NCBI RefSeq assembly: GCF_016595245.1
Contig: NZ_JAENHM010000057.1
Span: forward strand, 1-64,000
Source of the DNA: Azospirillum endophyticum
GTDB lineage: Bacteria; Pseudomonadota; Alphaproteobacteria; Azospirillales; Azospirillaceae
Length of the DNA: 64,000 nucleotides
Reading direction: 5' to 3'
The notes under the pieces: generated by a model
Seen by the model: only the letters and a program-made list of their open reading frames with translations
What the model was told of the DNA's origin: nothing
The model's database searches: none
Part shown: positions 26,650 to 34,976 of the stretch, piece after piece
How positions within the stretch are numbered: the first letter of the stretch is position 1
How the letters are laid out: the number at the start of each line of letters is the position of its first letter
Position numbers and translations under genes: made by a program

Positions 26650-27116
26650 GGAACGCCTTTCAACGACACGGCGATGCGCTCGATGTCCTTCGCGATCTCG
26701 GCCACATCAAGCGATTCCGTCAGGAGATCGCCGTGAGCGATCTTGTTGCGGGTTTCGTAAAGCTGTTTGGCGCGCTTGTAAACCGTCCCGCCCTTGTCGG
26801 TCAGCAGCGCCACGCGGTTCAGGAATGGGATGTTGCGAATGCGGTCGTCAGCGGCGTCGAGAATATCCCACGCCCGTCGCTGCTCCCAAGATGAGGAAGC
26901 TCGACGCTCACGGATCAATTCTTGGCAAAGGCGATTGATCTCAACCTCAAGCTGTCCGATCAATAATGCCAAATAGGCATTTGCATTCACTGCAATCAAT
27001 CGATCTCGTTCTTGAACTCTCTCGGAGCTATCGGAATCATCAAGCGTCAGAGACCAATGTGGGATATATGTATTTGCAACCTCAAATGCAGTGACCACGT
27101 CCTTAAAGTGCTTCAC
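26646..27116 (-). CDS. HEPN-fold protein, candidate ribonuclease toxin
   Basis: A 156-residue all-helical protein. The C-terminal helix carries [10 protein letters not shown] (about residues 123-132), a clear R-x4-H (RNKIAH) motif, the catalytic signature of HEPN ribonucleases in toxin-antitoxin, abortive-infection and CRISPR proteins. The N-terminal half has a helical segment ([20 protein letters not shown]) of the kind that forms the HEPN dimer. It starts at GTG, overlapping the stop of the upstream partner (GTGA) with a GGAG ribosome binding site inside that gene, and its own stop overlaps the accD start. Local GC is far below the flanks: I counted 129 G or C in bases 26941-27240 (43%) against 43 of 60 (72%) in accD at 26221-26280. 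It was probably acquired by transfer. RNase activity is inferred from the motif alone. Confidence 0.65.
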   Translation of the reverse strand: MKHFKDVVTAFEVANTYIPHWSLTLDDSDSSERVQERDRLIAVNANAYLALLIGQLEVEINRLCQELIRERRASSSWEQRRAWDILDAADDRIRNIPFLNRVALLTDKGGTVYKRAKQLYETRNKIAHGDLLTESLDVAEIAKDIERIAVSLKGVP

Positions 27117-27610
27117 TGTTCATCTCCAAGAGAAGAAAGAACCTCCCCTTCCTTCAAAAGCTCCAGGAATTTTTCCTTATTCCAAGGATCTATATCAATC
27201 TTCCAGTTTCCGTTTGTCCGGTATTTCCAGTCTGGATCACTTTCATCCGCGTCCGCTGCTTTTGCTAGAATCCGATCGCCAAACCGAGCTTTCCCAACAA
27301 TGATGTTCACGCGTCCGCGGGTGAACAAGACCCATCTTCCATCCGGCTGAAACAGTAAAACCTGCTTGCCATTCCGCCGAATCTGTAGAAGAGGAATTTC
27401 GTAACCGGGAAGATTTAGAATTTTCAGCATGGACTCATGTCGGGAGAGCAACCGGGAGCGGTCGATTTCATAACCGCTCCCTTTGGGCAGCCAGCTGATT
27501 ACCTCGTCATACAGCTCATCGACACGGCGCTTCCAGTCCGCAACTTCGGCCGCCGCCTCCTCGGGGGTGGGAAGCGGCGTCGGCTCGTCGTCAATGTCCA
27601 GATACGCCAT
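27113..27610 (-). CDS. Hypothetical protein paired with the HEPN gene (candidate antitoxin)
   Basis: A 165-residue soluble acidic protein of unknown family. The N-terminus is proline/glutamate-rich and helical (about residues 15-45, possible coiled coil), the middle (about 70-110) has alternating hydrophobic residues suggesting a beta domain (LLQIRRNGKQVLLFQPDGRW, then RGRVNIIVG), and the C-terminus is helical and basic/acidic (NKEKFLELLKEGE). It overlaps the HEPN gene by four bases and lies 38 bases after trpA, with a GGGAGA ribosome binding site. Being first, co-translated and AT-rich like its partner, it is the natural candidate antitoxin or regulatory subunit, but no known antitoxin motif is visible. 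Confidence 0.6.
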   Translation of the reverse strand: MAYLDIDDEPTPLPTPEEAAAEVADWKRRVDELYDEVISWLPKGSGYEIDRSRLLSRHESMLKILNLPGYEIPLLQIRRNGKQVLLFQPDGRWVLFTRGRVNIIVGKARFGDRILAKAADADESDPDWKYRTNGNWKIDIDPWNKEKFLELLKEGEVLSSLGDEQ

Positions 27611-27648
27611 GGCGATGTCTCCCGATCCCGATCACGTCTCCAATATAG

Positions 27649-28497
27649 TCACCCCTGCGCCGCGCGCACGCCCTTGGCCAGCTCGCCGACGAAGCCCAGG
27701 ACGTCCTCGACCGTGCCCGGCTTGACCGTACCGGACGCGTCGAGACCATCGGCCAGACGGGTGACGATGGCGGAGCCGACCACCGCGGCGTCGGCGACGC
27801 GGGCGACCTCGGCGGCTTGGTCCGGCGTCTTGATGCCGAAGCCGACGGCGACCGGCAGGTCGGTGTGGCGCTTCAGCCGGGCGACCGCCGCGTCGATGGC
27901 GGTGTTCGAGGCGCTGGCGGTGCCGGTGATGCCGGCGATCGACACGTAATAGACGAAGCCCGAGGTGTTGCGCATCACCATGGGCATGCGCGCCTCGTCG
28001 GTGGTCGGCGTCGTCAGGCGGATGAAGCTGACGCCGGCCTTCAGCGCCGGGATGCACAGCTCCTCGTCCTCTTCCGGCGGCAGGTCGACGACGATCAGCC
28101 CGTCCACCCCGGCCTCGCGCGCGGCGGCCAGAAAGGGCTCCACCCCATAGGCGTGGATCGGGTTGAAATAGCCCATCAGGATGATCGGCGTGTCGGCATC
28201 CAGCTTGCGGAAGCCGCGGACCATCTCCAGCGTCCTGCGCACCGTCATCCCAGCCTTCAGCGCCCGCAGCGAGGAGGCCTGGATCGCCGGGCCGTCGGCC
28301 ATCGGATCGGTGAAGGGCATGCCCAGCTCGATCAGGTCGGCGCCGGCGGCCGGCAGGCCGTTCAGCAGTCCTTGCGACACGGCGGGATCGGGGTCGCCGG
28401 CGGTGATGAAGGTGACCAGGCCGGCACGCCCCTCCGCCTTCAGCGCGGCAAAACGGCGGGCGATGCGGCCGTCGGCCAGGACGTCGGCAGGCTTCAT
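27649..28497 (-). CDS. trpA: Tryptophan synthase alpha chain
   Basis: A 282-residue TIM-barrel subunit that cleaves indole-3-glycerol phosphate to indole for TrpB. The catalytic glutamate and aspartate are both present in [18 protein letters not shown] (about residues 49-66). The phosphate-binding C-terminal loops ([17 protein letters not shown]) are normal. The ATG at 28497 gives a family-typical start; a longer frame overlaps trpB. It lies 20 bases after trpB and is followed by the HEPN cassette rather than accD. Confidence 0.96.
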   Translation of the reverse strand: MKPADVLADGRIARRFAALKAEGRAGLVTFITAGDPDPAVSQGLLNGLPAAGADLIELGMPFTDPMADGPAIQASSLRALKAGMTVRRTLEMVRGFRKLDADTPIILMGYFNPIHAYGVEPFLAAAREAGVDGLIVVDLPPEEDEELCIPALKAGVSFIRLTTPTTDEARMPMVMRNTSGFVYYVSIAGITGTASASNTAIDAAVARLKRHTDLPVAVGFGIKTPDQAAEVARVADAAVVGSAIVTRLADGLDASGTVKPGTVEDVLGFVGELAKGVRAAQG

Positions 28498-28517
28498 GTC
28501 GGCACTCTCCACGGCGC

Positions 28518-29735
28518 TCACAGTTCCACTCCCAGATGCTTGGCGACGGAGAAGATGTCCTTGTCGCCGCGGCCCGACAGGCACAGCACCATCAGGTGCT
28601 CCTTGGGCAGGTTCGGTGCGCGCTTGATCACCTCGGCGAGGCCGTGGGCGGATTCCAGCGCCGGGATGATGCCCTCGGTGCGGGCGCAGAGCTGGAAGGC
28701 GTCCAGCGCTTCCTGGTCGGTGGCGTAGGCGTATTCGACGCGGCCCACGTCATGCAGCCAGCTGTGCTCCGGCCCGATGCCGGGATAGTCGAGTCCGGCG
28801 GAGATCGAGTGGCCTTCCAGGATCTGGCCGTCCTCGTCCTGCAGCAGGTAGGTGCGGTTGCCGTGCAGCACGCCGGGACGGCCGCCGTTGATCGAGGCGG
28901 CATGGTCGAGCGGCCCCTTCTCGATGCCGCGCCCGGCGGCCTCGACGCCGACCATCTGCACCGTAGGCTCGTCGAGGAAGGGGTGGAACAGGCCGATGGC
29001 GTTCGACCCGCCGCCGACGCAGGCGACCAGGCTATCGGGCAGGCGGCCTTCCAGCTCCTGCATCTGGGTGCGCACCTCGTCGCCGATCACCGACTGGAAG
29101 TCGCGCACCATGGCGGGATACGGGTGCGGGCCGGCGGCGGTGCCGATGATGTAGAAGGTGTCGGCGACGTTGGTGACCCAGTCGCGCAGCGCCTCGTTCA
29201 TCGCGTCCTTCAGCGTGCCGCTGCCCGAGGTGACGGCGCGGACCTCGGCGCCCAGCAGCTTCATGCGGAAGACGTTGGGCTGCTGGCGGGCGATGTCGGT
29301 CTCGCCCATGTAGATGACGCAGGGCATGTCGTAGAGCGCGCAGACCGTCGCGGTCGCCACGCCATGCTGGCCGGCGCCCGTCTCGGCGATGATGCGGGTC
29401 TTGCCCATGCGCCGGGCCAGCAGGATCTGGCCGATGCAGTTGTTGATCTTGTGCGCGCCGGTGTGGTTCAGCTCCTCGCGCTTGAAGTAGACCTTGGCCC
29501 CGCCCAGCCGTTCGGTCAGGCGTTCGGCATAGTAGAGCGGGTTGGGGCGGCCGACATACTGCTTGAGCTGCTGGCGCATCTCGCCTTCGAAGGCGGGATC
29601 GGCGCGCGCGTCGCGATAGGCCTTCTCGACCTCCAGGATCAGGGGCATCAGCGTCTCGGCGACGAAGCGGCCGCCGAAAATGCCGAAATGCCCGCGCTCG
29701 TCGGGACCGGAGCGGTAGGTGTTCAGTTTGGTCAT
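28518..29735 (-). CDS. trpB: Tryptophan synthase beta chain
   Basis: A 405-residue PLP enzyme that condenses indole and serine to tryptophan. The PLP lysine lies in the HTGAHKINN motif (about residues 91-99), the [10 protein letters not shown] carboxylate loop near 113-122, and the PLP-phosphate loop [10 protein letters not shown] near 237. The length is typical. The ATG at 29735 starts the canonical [18 protein letters not shown] sequence; the longer open frame is not coding. It is the first gene of the trpB-trpA operon here; the region upstream shows no leader peptide rich in tryptophan codons. Confidence 0.97.
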   Translation of the reverse strand: MTKLNTYRSGPDERGHFGIFGGRFVAETLMPLILEVEKAYRDARADPAFEGEMRQQLKQYVGRPNPLYYAERLTERLGGAKVYFKREELNHTGAHKINNCIGQILLARRMGKTRIIAETGAGQHGVATATVCALYDMPCVIYMGETDIARQQPNVFRMKLLGAEVRAVTSGSGTLKDAMNEALRDWVTNVADTFYIIGTAAGPHPYPAMVRDFQSVIGDEVRTQMQELEGRLPDSLVACVGGGSNAIGLFHPFLDEPTVQMVGVEAAGRGIEKGPLDHAASINGGRPGVLHGNRTYLLQDEDGQILEGHSISAGLDYPGIGPEHSWLHDVGRVEYAYATDQEALDAFQLCARTEGIIPALESAHGLAEVIKRAPNLPKEHLMVLCLSGRGDKDIFSVAKHLGVEL

Positions 29736-29988
29736 CGTCTGCGGCACTGCCTGAAGTCGAAGGGAAGCTGGGATCGTGAAGGCTCGGTCCTGCGGGCGGC
29801 ATTTTCCGGTGCCGGCACCGGCCAAGCGCGTCACCATACCGGCGGGACGCGCCGATTTGAAGCGCCGGGCCGCCGAACTCCACGAAATCGGCCCGTCCGC
29901 ATCCATTCCGCAAAGATGGAGCGGGGCTTTGCAGGGACAAGACCGAGCCCTTACACTGGCGCCTCCTTCATTGCGGAGCCTCCTTCCG

Positions 29989-30861
29989 ATGACGCAGCGG
30001 ACGCCGCCGTCGCTTCTCCCCACGGCCCCCCGGCCCACGGACCGCCAACAGGCGCCCTGCCGGATTCTGGTGGTGGAGGACAGCCCGCTGAACCAGATGC
30101 TGGTCACCGCCATCCTGGCCCAGGCCGGATACCGTGCCGACACCGCCGCCAACGGGCTGGAGGCGGTGATGGCGGCGCAGGCCGGCGGCTATGACCTGAT
30201 CCTGATGGACCTGTCGATGCCGGAGATGGACGGGCTGACCGCCACCCGCCTGCTGCGCGACCTGCCGGGTCCGGCCGGCCGGGTGCCGGTGATCGCCATG
30301 ACCGCCGATACCGACGACGCCGACCGCGTCCGCTGCCGGCACGCCGGCATGAACGACCATGTCGCCAAGCCGGTCGACCGGCTGCTGCTGCTGGAGACGG
30401 TGGAGACGTGGCTGCGCGCGCCGTCGCCATCGCCCGAAGCGTCGGCCGGCTTCGGCCCCTGCTCCCAGGCGGCCCCGGCGGCGGCGGGGGAGGTTCTGGA
30501 CCTGGAGGTGCTGGCCCAGCTGGCCCAGGATCTGGATGCCGAGCTGCTGGCCGACGTGCTGCGGCAATTCGTCGAGGAGACGCGGGAACGGGTGGCGCGC
30601 ATCGCGGAGGAGACCGACCGCGCCGTCCTGGCGCGCGAGGCGCACACGCTGAAAAGCACCGCCGGGACCTTCGGTGCCCTCGCCCTGTGCGGCGCCGCCC
30701 GCGCGCTGGAGATGGCGTGCCGGACCTCCGCGGCGGATGGGGACCGAACGGAAGCGGAGGGAGACGGGGCGGCGGACGCGGTGGAGGGGCTGCGCGGCGA
30801 GATTCCCCGGCTGGCCGGGGAGGTCGTCGCGGCCTACCGCGCCGCCGGGTATCCGGTATGA
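29989..30861 (+). CDS. Response regulator with C-terminal HPt domain
   Basis: A 290-residue cytoplasmic protein with two domains. The receiver occupies about residues 23-145: the acidic pair lies in VVEDS, the phospho-acceptor aspartate in [13 protein letters not shown], the threonine in IAMTADT and the lysine in VAKPVD. An HPt domain (about 175-285) has the histidine in [15 protein letters not shown]. There is no DNA-binding output, so it is a phosphorelay intermediate, probably for a hybrid kinase encoded elsewhere or for the 1269-residue kinase at 35 kb. The ATG at 29989 lies about 17 bases upstream of a proline-rich linker; the upstream extension is non-coding. It is divergent from trpB. 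Confidence 0.88.
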   Translation: MTQRTPPSLLPTAPRPTDRQQAPCRILVVEDSPLNQMLVTAILAQAGYRADTAANGLEAVMAAQAGGYDLILMDLSMPEMDGLTATRLLRDLPGPAGRVPVIAMTADTDDADRVRCRHAGMNDHVAKPVDRLLLLETVETWLRAPSPSPEASAGFGPCSQAAPAAAGEVLDLEVLAQLAQDLDAELLADVLRQFVEETRERVARIAEETDRAVLAREAHTLKSTAGTFGALALCGAARALEMACRTSAADGDRTEAEGDGAADAVEGLRGEIPRLAGEVVAAYRAAGYPV

Positions 30862-30905
30862 GCGTCCGGCCCGAGGGGCCGGTTCATCAAGTCAGCGCGG
30901 ATCCG

Positions 30906-31115
30906 TCACTCGACGACGCTGATGTTCACCGCCGAATCCTTGCCGTTGTCGCCGCGCTCCACCTCGAACTGGACGCGCTGGCCTTCCGACAGCGCATGCA
31001 GGCCGGAGCGCTGGACCGCGGTGATGTGCACGAAGATGTCCTTCGAACCGGCTTCCGGCGCGATGAAGCCGTAACCCTTGGTGGTATTGAACCATTTCAC
31101 GGTGCCGTTGGTCAT
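30906..31115 (-). CDS. Cold shock protein (CspA family)
   Basis: A 69-residue single cold-shock domain that binds single-stranded RNA/DNA. The RNP-1 motif KGYGFIAP (about residues 13-20) and RNP-2 motif DIFVHIT (about 26-32) are intact, with the start GTVKWFN. A strong GGGAGG ribosome binding site precedes the ATG. It is convergent with the REC-HPt gene (44-base gap). Confidence 0.95.
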   Translation of the reverse strand: MTNGTVKWFNTTKGYGFIAPEAGSKDIFVHITAVQRSGLHALSEGQRVQFEVERGDNGKDSAVNISVVE

Positions 31116-31189
31116 GAGCCTCCCCCTTAGTCACTGCAAGACTGGTCTTTGCAACAAGATGGGTCCGGGATCGCCGACATCGGCTGCGC

Positions 31190-31218
31190 CATAAAGCCTG
31201 CCGGGCAAGCGGAACCAA
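31190..31218 (-). promoter_or_regulatory. Tentative promoter of the cold shock gene
   Basis: On the minus strand TTGGTT (31213-31218) and TTTATG (31190-31195) are separated by 17 bases. The transcript would have a leader of about 70 bases, in line with the long leaders of cold shock mRNAs. Weak match. Confidence 0.3.
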
Positions 31219-31404
31219 GACAATGTGGGGCGAGGCTAGCCGCATGCTGTGGTTGCGGGCAATTCCATCTCACGGCATAGGACCAACGACGGCCAAGCCG
31301 GGAGTGGAATTACGACCAAGGCGACGGCGTTTTATCGAAGAGTATTAGCCCGTTTCTTGCCGTGTTCCGGGAGCCGGGGCAGGCTCCTTGCCGAAATAAA
31401 GGGT

Positions 31405-31562
31405 TAGAGCGCGTCGAACGGAAAGGATCCGAAGCGCGAACCCGATCGCCGGACGAGGCTACAGCTTCGTGCGTTTAATATGAAATGCACGAAGCTGTAG
31501 CTCTATGTTTGGCGATCGGATTCACGCTCCAAATCGATTCCGATTTTACGCGATCCGATCTA
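31405..31562. repeat. MITE-like compound palindrome
   Basis: The centre is a perfect 15-bp inverted repeat (GCTACAGCTTCGTGC at 31458-31472, complement at 31487-31501) with a 14-base AT-rich loop. Outside it, arms AGCGCGAACCCGATCGCC and AGCGTGAATCCGATCGCC (the second read on the minus strand) match with only two changes, and weaker similarity continues outward to about 45 bases per side. The right end abuts the stop codon of the sigma-54 regulator gene. The 289 bases between this block and the cold shock gene otherwise hold only its leader. Confidence 0.7.
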
Positions 31563-32981
31563 AAGCTTTCCCTCGGCCTGCCAGGCGAGGCGTTTGCGGT
31601 AGATCGTCGAGGCGCTGATCTGCAGCAGGGCGGCGGCGCGCGGGATGTTGCCGTCGCAGGCGGTGATGGCGTCCTCGATGGCGTCCTTCTCGACCTCCCA
31701 CAGCGGCTTGATCGAGTCCGGCGTGAGCGGGACATGCGGGCGCGGGACCGGGAGGGCGCCGGCCGGCGCGGCGCCGGCCGCGGCGGCGACCGGCACCGGC
31801 TGCGGCGTGCCGAGCGGCGGCGGCAGCATTTCCGGCGTCACCGTGTCGCCGTCATGCAGGACGGTGACGATGCGCACGACGTTCTGCAGCTGGCGGACGT
31901 TGCCCGGCCAGTGGTAATGGCGCAGCGCCTGTTCGGTTTCGGGGGAGAAGCGGGTGAAGCCCTTCTTCTCCTCCTTGGCGAATTCCGCCATGTAATGGCG
32001 GGCGATCTCCAGCACGTCGTCCTCGCGCTCGCGCAGCGGCGGCAGGTGGATGGGGATGACGTGCAGACGGTAATAGAGATCCTCGCGGAACCGCCCCTCC
32101 TCCACCTCGCGCAGGGGGTCGCGGTTGGTGGCGCAGACGATGCGCAGGTCGACCTTCTCCAGCTTCGACCCGCCGACGGGGGTGAAGGTGCCGGTCTGGA
32201 TGAAGCGGAGCAGCTTGGTCTGGAGGTCGGGCGCCAGCTCGCAGATCTCGTCCAGGAACAGGGTGCCGCCGTCGGCGCGCGCCGCCGCGCCCTCGCGGTC
32301 GGCCACCGCCCCGGTGAAGCTGCCCTTCATGTGGCCGAAGATCTCGCTTTCCATGAGATCCTTCGGGATGGCGCCGCAGTTGATCGCGATGAAGGGCTTC
32401 GAGGCCCGCTGGCTCTGGCGGTGGATCGCCTCGGCGCAGACCTCCTTACCGGTACCGGATTCGCCGGTGATGAAGACGGTGGCGCGCGACGAGGCGGCGC
32501 TGTCGACGATGCGGTAGACCGCCTGCATCGCCAGCGACGAGCCGATGAAGCCGTGGTAGCGGGCGCGGTTCAGGTCCTTCTCGAAGGTATCGACCAGCTG
32601 GGCCAGCCGCAGCCGCTCCATCGCGTTGCGGACGGTCACCACCAGCCGGTCGGCCGAGAAGGGCTTCACCAGGAAATCATAGGCGCCGTAGCGCATCGCC
32701 TCCACCGCCGCCTTCACCGAGCCGTGGGCGGTGATGACGATGACGGCGCAGGGCAGCGCCTGGGCGTCGATGCGTTTCAGCACCTCCATCCCGTTCATGT
32801 CCGGCAGCTGCAAGTCCAGCAGCACCACCATCGGCGCGCCGCCGTTCAGCTGCGCCAGCGCGTCGGCCCCGGTCTCCACCGAGATGACGGCGTGCGCTTC
32901 CTTTTTCAGGTATTCCGCATAGACACGGGCCAGCGAGGGCGTGTCTTCGATCAGCAGGACGGGGATGGAACCGGACGGCAT
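31560..32981 (-). CDS. Sigma-54-dependent response regulator (LuxO/NtrC type)
   Basis: A 473-residue transcription activator with receiver (about 1-120; phospho-acceptor Asp in VLLDLQLPDMNG, lysine in LVKPFS), sigma-54 interaction AAA+ domain (about 143-370) and a C-terminal Fis-type helix-turn-helix (about 430-470). The Walker A loop is GESGTGKE and Walker B is GGTLFLDEI. The sigma-54 contact loop reads GSFTGA instead of the canonical GAFTGA. The arrangement is closest to LuxO-like regulators. No adjacent kinase is present. It is divergent from coaBC, and its stop codon abuts a MITE-like palindrome. Confidence 0.9.
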   Translation of the reverse strand: MPSGSIPVLLIEDTPSLARVYAEYLKKEAHAVISVETGADALAQLNGGAPMVVLLDLQLPDMNGMEVLKRIDAQALPCAVIVITAHGSVKAAVEAMRYGAYDFLVKPFSADRLVVTVRNAMERLRLAQLVDTFEKDLNRARYHGFIGSSLAMQAVYRIVDSAASSRATVFITGESGTGKEVCAEAIHRQSQRASKPFIAINCGAIPKDLMESEIFGHMKGSFTGAVADREGAAARADGGTLFLDEICELAPDLQTKLLRFIQTGTFTPVGGSKLEKVDLRIVCATNRDPLREVEEGRFREDLYYRLHVIPIHLPPLREREDDVLEIARHYMAEFAKEEKKGFTRFSPETEQALRHYHWPGNVRQLQNVVRIVTVLHDGDTVTPEMLPPPLGTPQPVPVAAAAGAAPAGALPVPRPHVPLTPDSIKPLWEVEKDAIEDAITACDGNIPRAAALLQISASTIYRKRLAWQAEGKL

Positions 32982-33193
32982 GCTATCGGCAACACGCGAG
33001 AGATGGTGGCGGGACGGCTCTTATTGTCTAACAGATAATTCTGAAAATCCTACTCCTACGCGCATGCCCGCGCCGGCCGGCGCGTCGAAATCGCTTCCGG
33101 AGCGCAACCGGCGCCGCCCCGCCGCTTGCCGGGGACGGCGCGATGAACTATCAGCAGCGAAGACGACACCGGGGTCGGGAAGAGGGGGTTCGC

Positions 33194-34417
33194 ATGGCCG
33201 ATCACGCCATTCTGGCCGGCAAGCGCGTGCTGCTGGTCATCGCCGGCGGCATCGCCGCCTACAAGAGCCTGGACCTGATCCGCCGCCTGCGCGAGCGCGG
33301 GGCGACGGTCCGCGCGGTGCTGACCGAGGCCGGCGCCCGCTTCGTCACGCCGTTGTCGGTACAGGCGCTGACCGAGGATACCGTCTACCGCGACCTGTGG
33401 TCGCTGACCGACGAGTCGGAGATGGGCCACATCCGCCTGTCGCGCGAGGCCGACCTGCTGGTGGTGGCGCCGGCCACCGCCAATTTGCTGGCGCGCATGG
33501 CCGCCGGCATGGCCGACGATCTGGCCGCCACCGTGCTGCTGGCCACCGACAAGCCGGTGCTGGTCGCCCCGGCGATGAATGTGCGCATGTGGCGGAACGA
33601 AGCGACGCAGGCCAACATGGCCCTGCTGGAAAGCCGCGGCATGCGGCGGGTCGGCCCCAACGACGGGGTGATGGCCTGCAACGAGTACGGCCCCGGCCGC
33701 ATGGCCGAGCCGATGGAGATCGTCGACGCCATCGCCGGCTTCTTCGCGGAGGAGGCGCACCGTCCCCTCGCCGGGCGGCGCGCCATCGTCACCAGCGGCC
33801 CGACGCACGAGCCGATCGACCCGGTGCGCTACATCGCCAACCGCTCGTCGGGCAAGCAGGGGCACGCCATCGCCGCGGCGCTGGCGACGCTGGGCGCCGA
33901 CGTGACGCTGGTCAGCGGCCCGACCCGCCTGCCCGACCCGCCCGGCTGCACGGTCGTCGCCATCGAGACGGCACGCGAGATGCTGGCGGCCTGCGCGGCG
34001 GCGCTGCCCGCCGACATCGCGGTGTGCGCGGCGGCGGTGGCGGACTGGCGGGTCGACGGCGCGTCGGACCGCAAGCTGAAGAAGGACGGCGGCCGCCCGC
34101 CGTCCCTCGCCCTGACCGAGAACCCGGACATCCTCGCCACCCTGTCGCGGCCCGGCGAAGGCCGCCCGGCGCTGGTGGTCGGCTTCGCGGCGGAGACCGG
34201 CGACGTGCTGGCCTATGCCACCGCCAAGCGCGCCCGCAAGGGCTGCGACTGGATCGTCGCCAACGACGTCTCTCCCGGCACCGGCACCTTCGGCGGCAGC
34301 GACAACACCGTCCACCTGATCCGCGCCGACGGCGTCGAATCCTGGCCGACCATGGCCAAGGACGCCGTCGCCGCCCGGCTGGCCGAGGCGGTGGCGGAGC
34401 ATTTCGCAGGGAAGTAG
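33194..34417 (+). CDS. coaBC: Bifunctional phosphopantothenoylcysteine decarboxylase / phosphopantothenate-cysteine ligase
   Basis: A 407-residue enzyme for two steps of coenzyme A synthesis. The N-terminal flavoprotein domain (CoaC, about 1-185) has GGIAAYKSLDLIR, the PATANLLARMA block and the PAMNVRMW motif; the C-terminal CoaB domain (about 190-405) has TSGPTHEPIDPVRYI, the NRSSGKQG motif and VANDVS. The start ATG at 33194 gives the standard N-terminus. It is followed by dut 42 bases later, a coaBC-dut order common in alphaproteobacteria. Confidence 0.96.
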   Translation: MADHAILAGKRVLLVIAGGIAAYKSLDLIRRLRERGATVRAVLTEAGARFVTPLSVQALTEDTVYRDLWSLTDESEMGHIRLSREADLLVVAPATANLLARMAAGMADDLAATVLLATDKPVLVAPAMNVRMWRNEATQANMALLESRGMRRVGPNDGVMACNEYGPGRMAEPMEIVDAIAGFFAEEAHRPLAGRRAIVTSGPTHEPIDPVRYIANRSSGKQGHAIAAALATLGADVTLVSGPTRLPDPPGCTVVAIETAREMLAACAAALPADIAVCAAAVADWRVDGASDRKLKKDGGRPPSLALTENPDILATLSRPGEGRPALVVGFAAETGDVLAYATAKRARKGCDWIVANDVSPGTGTFGGSDNTVHLIRADGVESWPTMAKDAVAARLAEAVAEHFAGK

Positions 34418-34459
34418 CGTCTACCTCCCCCATCCGCCGTCTCACACAGGAGTCACTGC

Positions 34460-34915
34460 ATGCCCCCCACCGTCGCCTTCCTCCGCCTGCCCGGCAACGA
34501 CGACCTGCCGCTGCCGTCCTACGCCACGGAGGGAGCCGCGGGGTTCGACCTGCGTGCGGCGGTGCCGGCGGACGAGCCCGTCCTGCTGGCGCCGGGCCGG
34601 CGGCTGCTGGTGCCGACCGGCTTCGCCGTCGGGCTGCCGGCGGGATGGGAGATGCAGATCCGGCCGCGCTCCGGGCTGGCGGTGAAGAACGGCGTCACGG
34701 TGCTGAACACGCCGGGCACCGTCGATTGCGACTATCGCGGGCCGGTCGGCGTCTGCCTGATCAATCTGGGGGACGAGCCCTTCGCCATCGCCCGCGGCGA
34801 CCGCATCGCCCAGGCGGTGATCGCTCCGGCCCCCCAGGCGGCGCTGGTCGAGGTCGAGGCGCTGGACGACACGGCGCGCGGGACGGGCGGTTTCGGCTCC
34901 ACCGGCGTGGCCTGA
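34460..34915 (+). CDS. dut: dUTP diphosphatase
   Basis: A 151-residue trimeric dUTPase that hydrolyses dUTP to dUMP, keeping uracil out of DNA. The five conserved motifs are readable: AAGFDLRA, the RPRSGLA motif, [20 protein letters not shown] and the C-terminal GFGSTG loop. Length is typical. It follows coaBC on the same strand and ends 61 bases before the hybrid kinase gene. Confidence 0.96.
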   Translation: MPPTVAFLRLPGNDDLPLPSYATEGAAGFDLRAAVPADEPVLLAPGRRLLVPTGFAVGLPAGWEMQIRPRSGLAVKNGVTVLNTPGTVDCDYRGPVGVCLINLGDEPFAIARGDRIAQAVIAPAPQAALVEVEALDDTARGTGGFGSTGVA

Positions 34916-34976
34916 CACCCCGAGATCCCACCCTCTGTGCGACTTTCTATGTCATGATCGGCGCACCGATGCGGGT

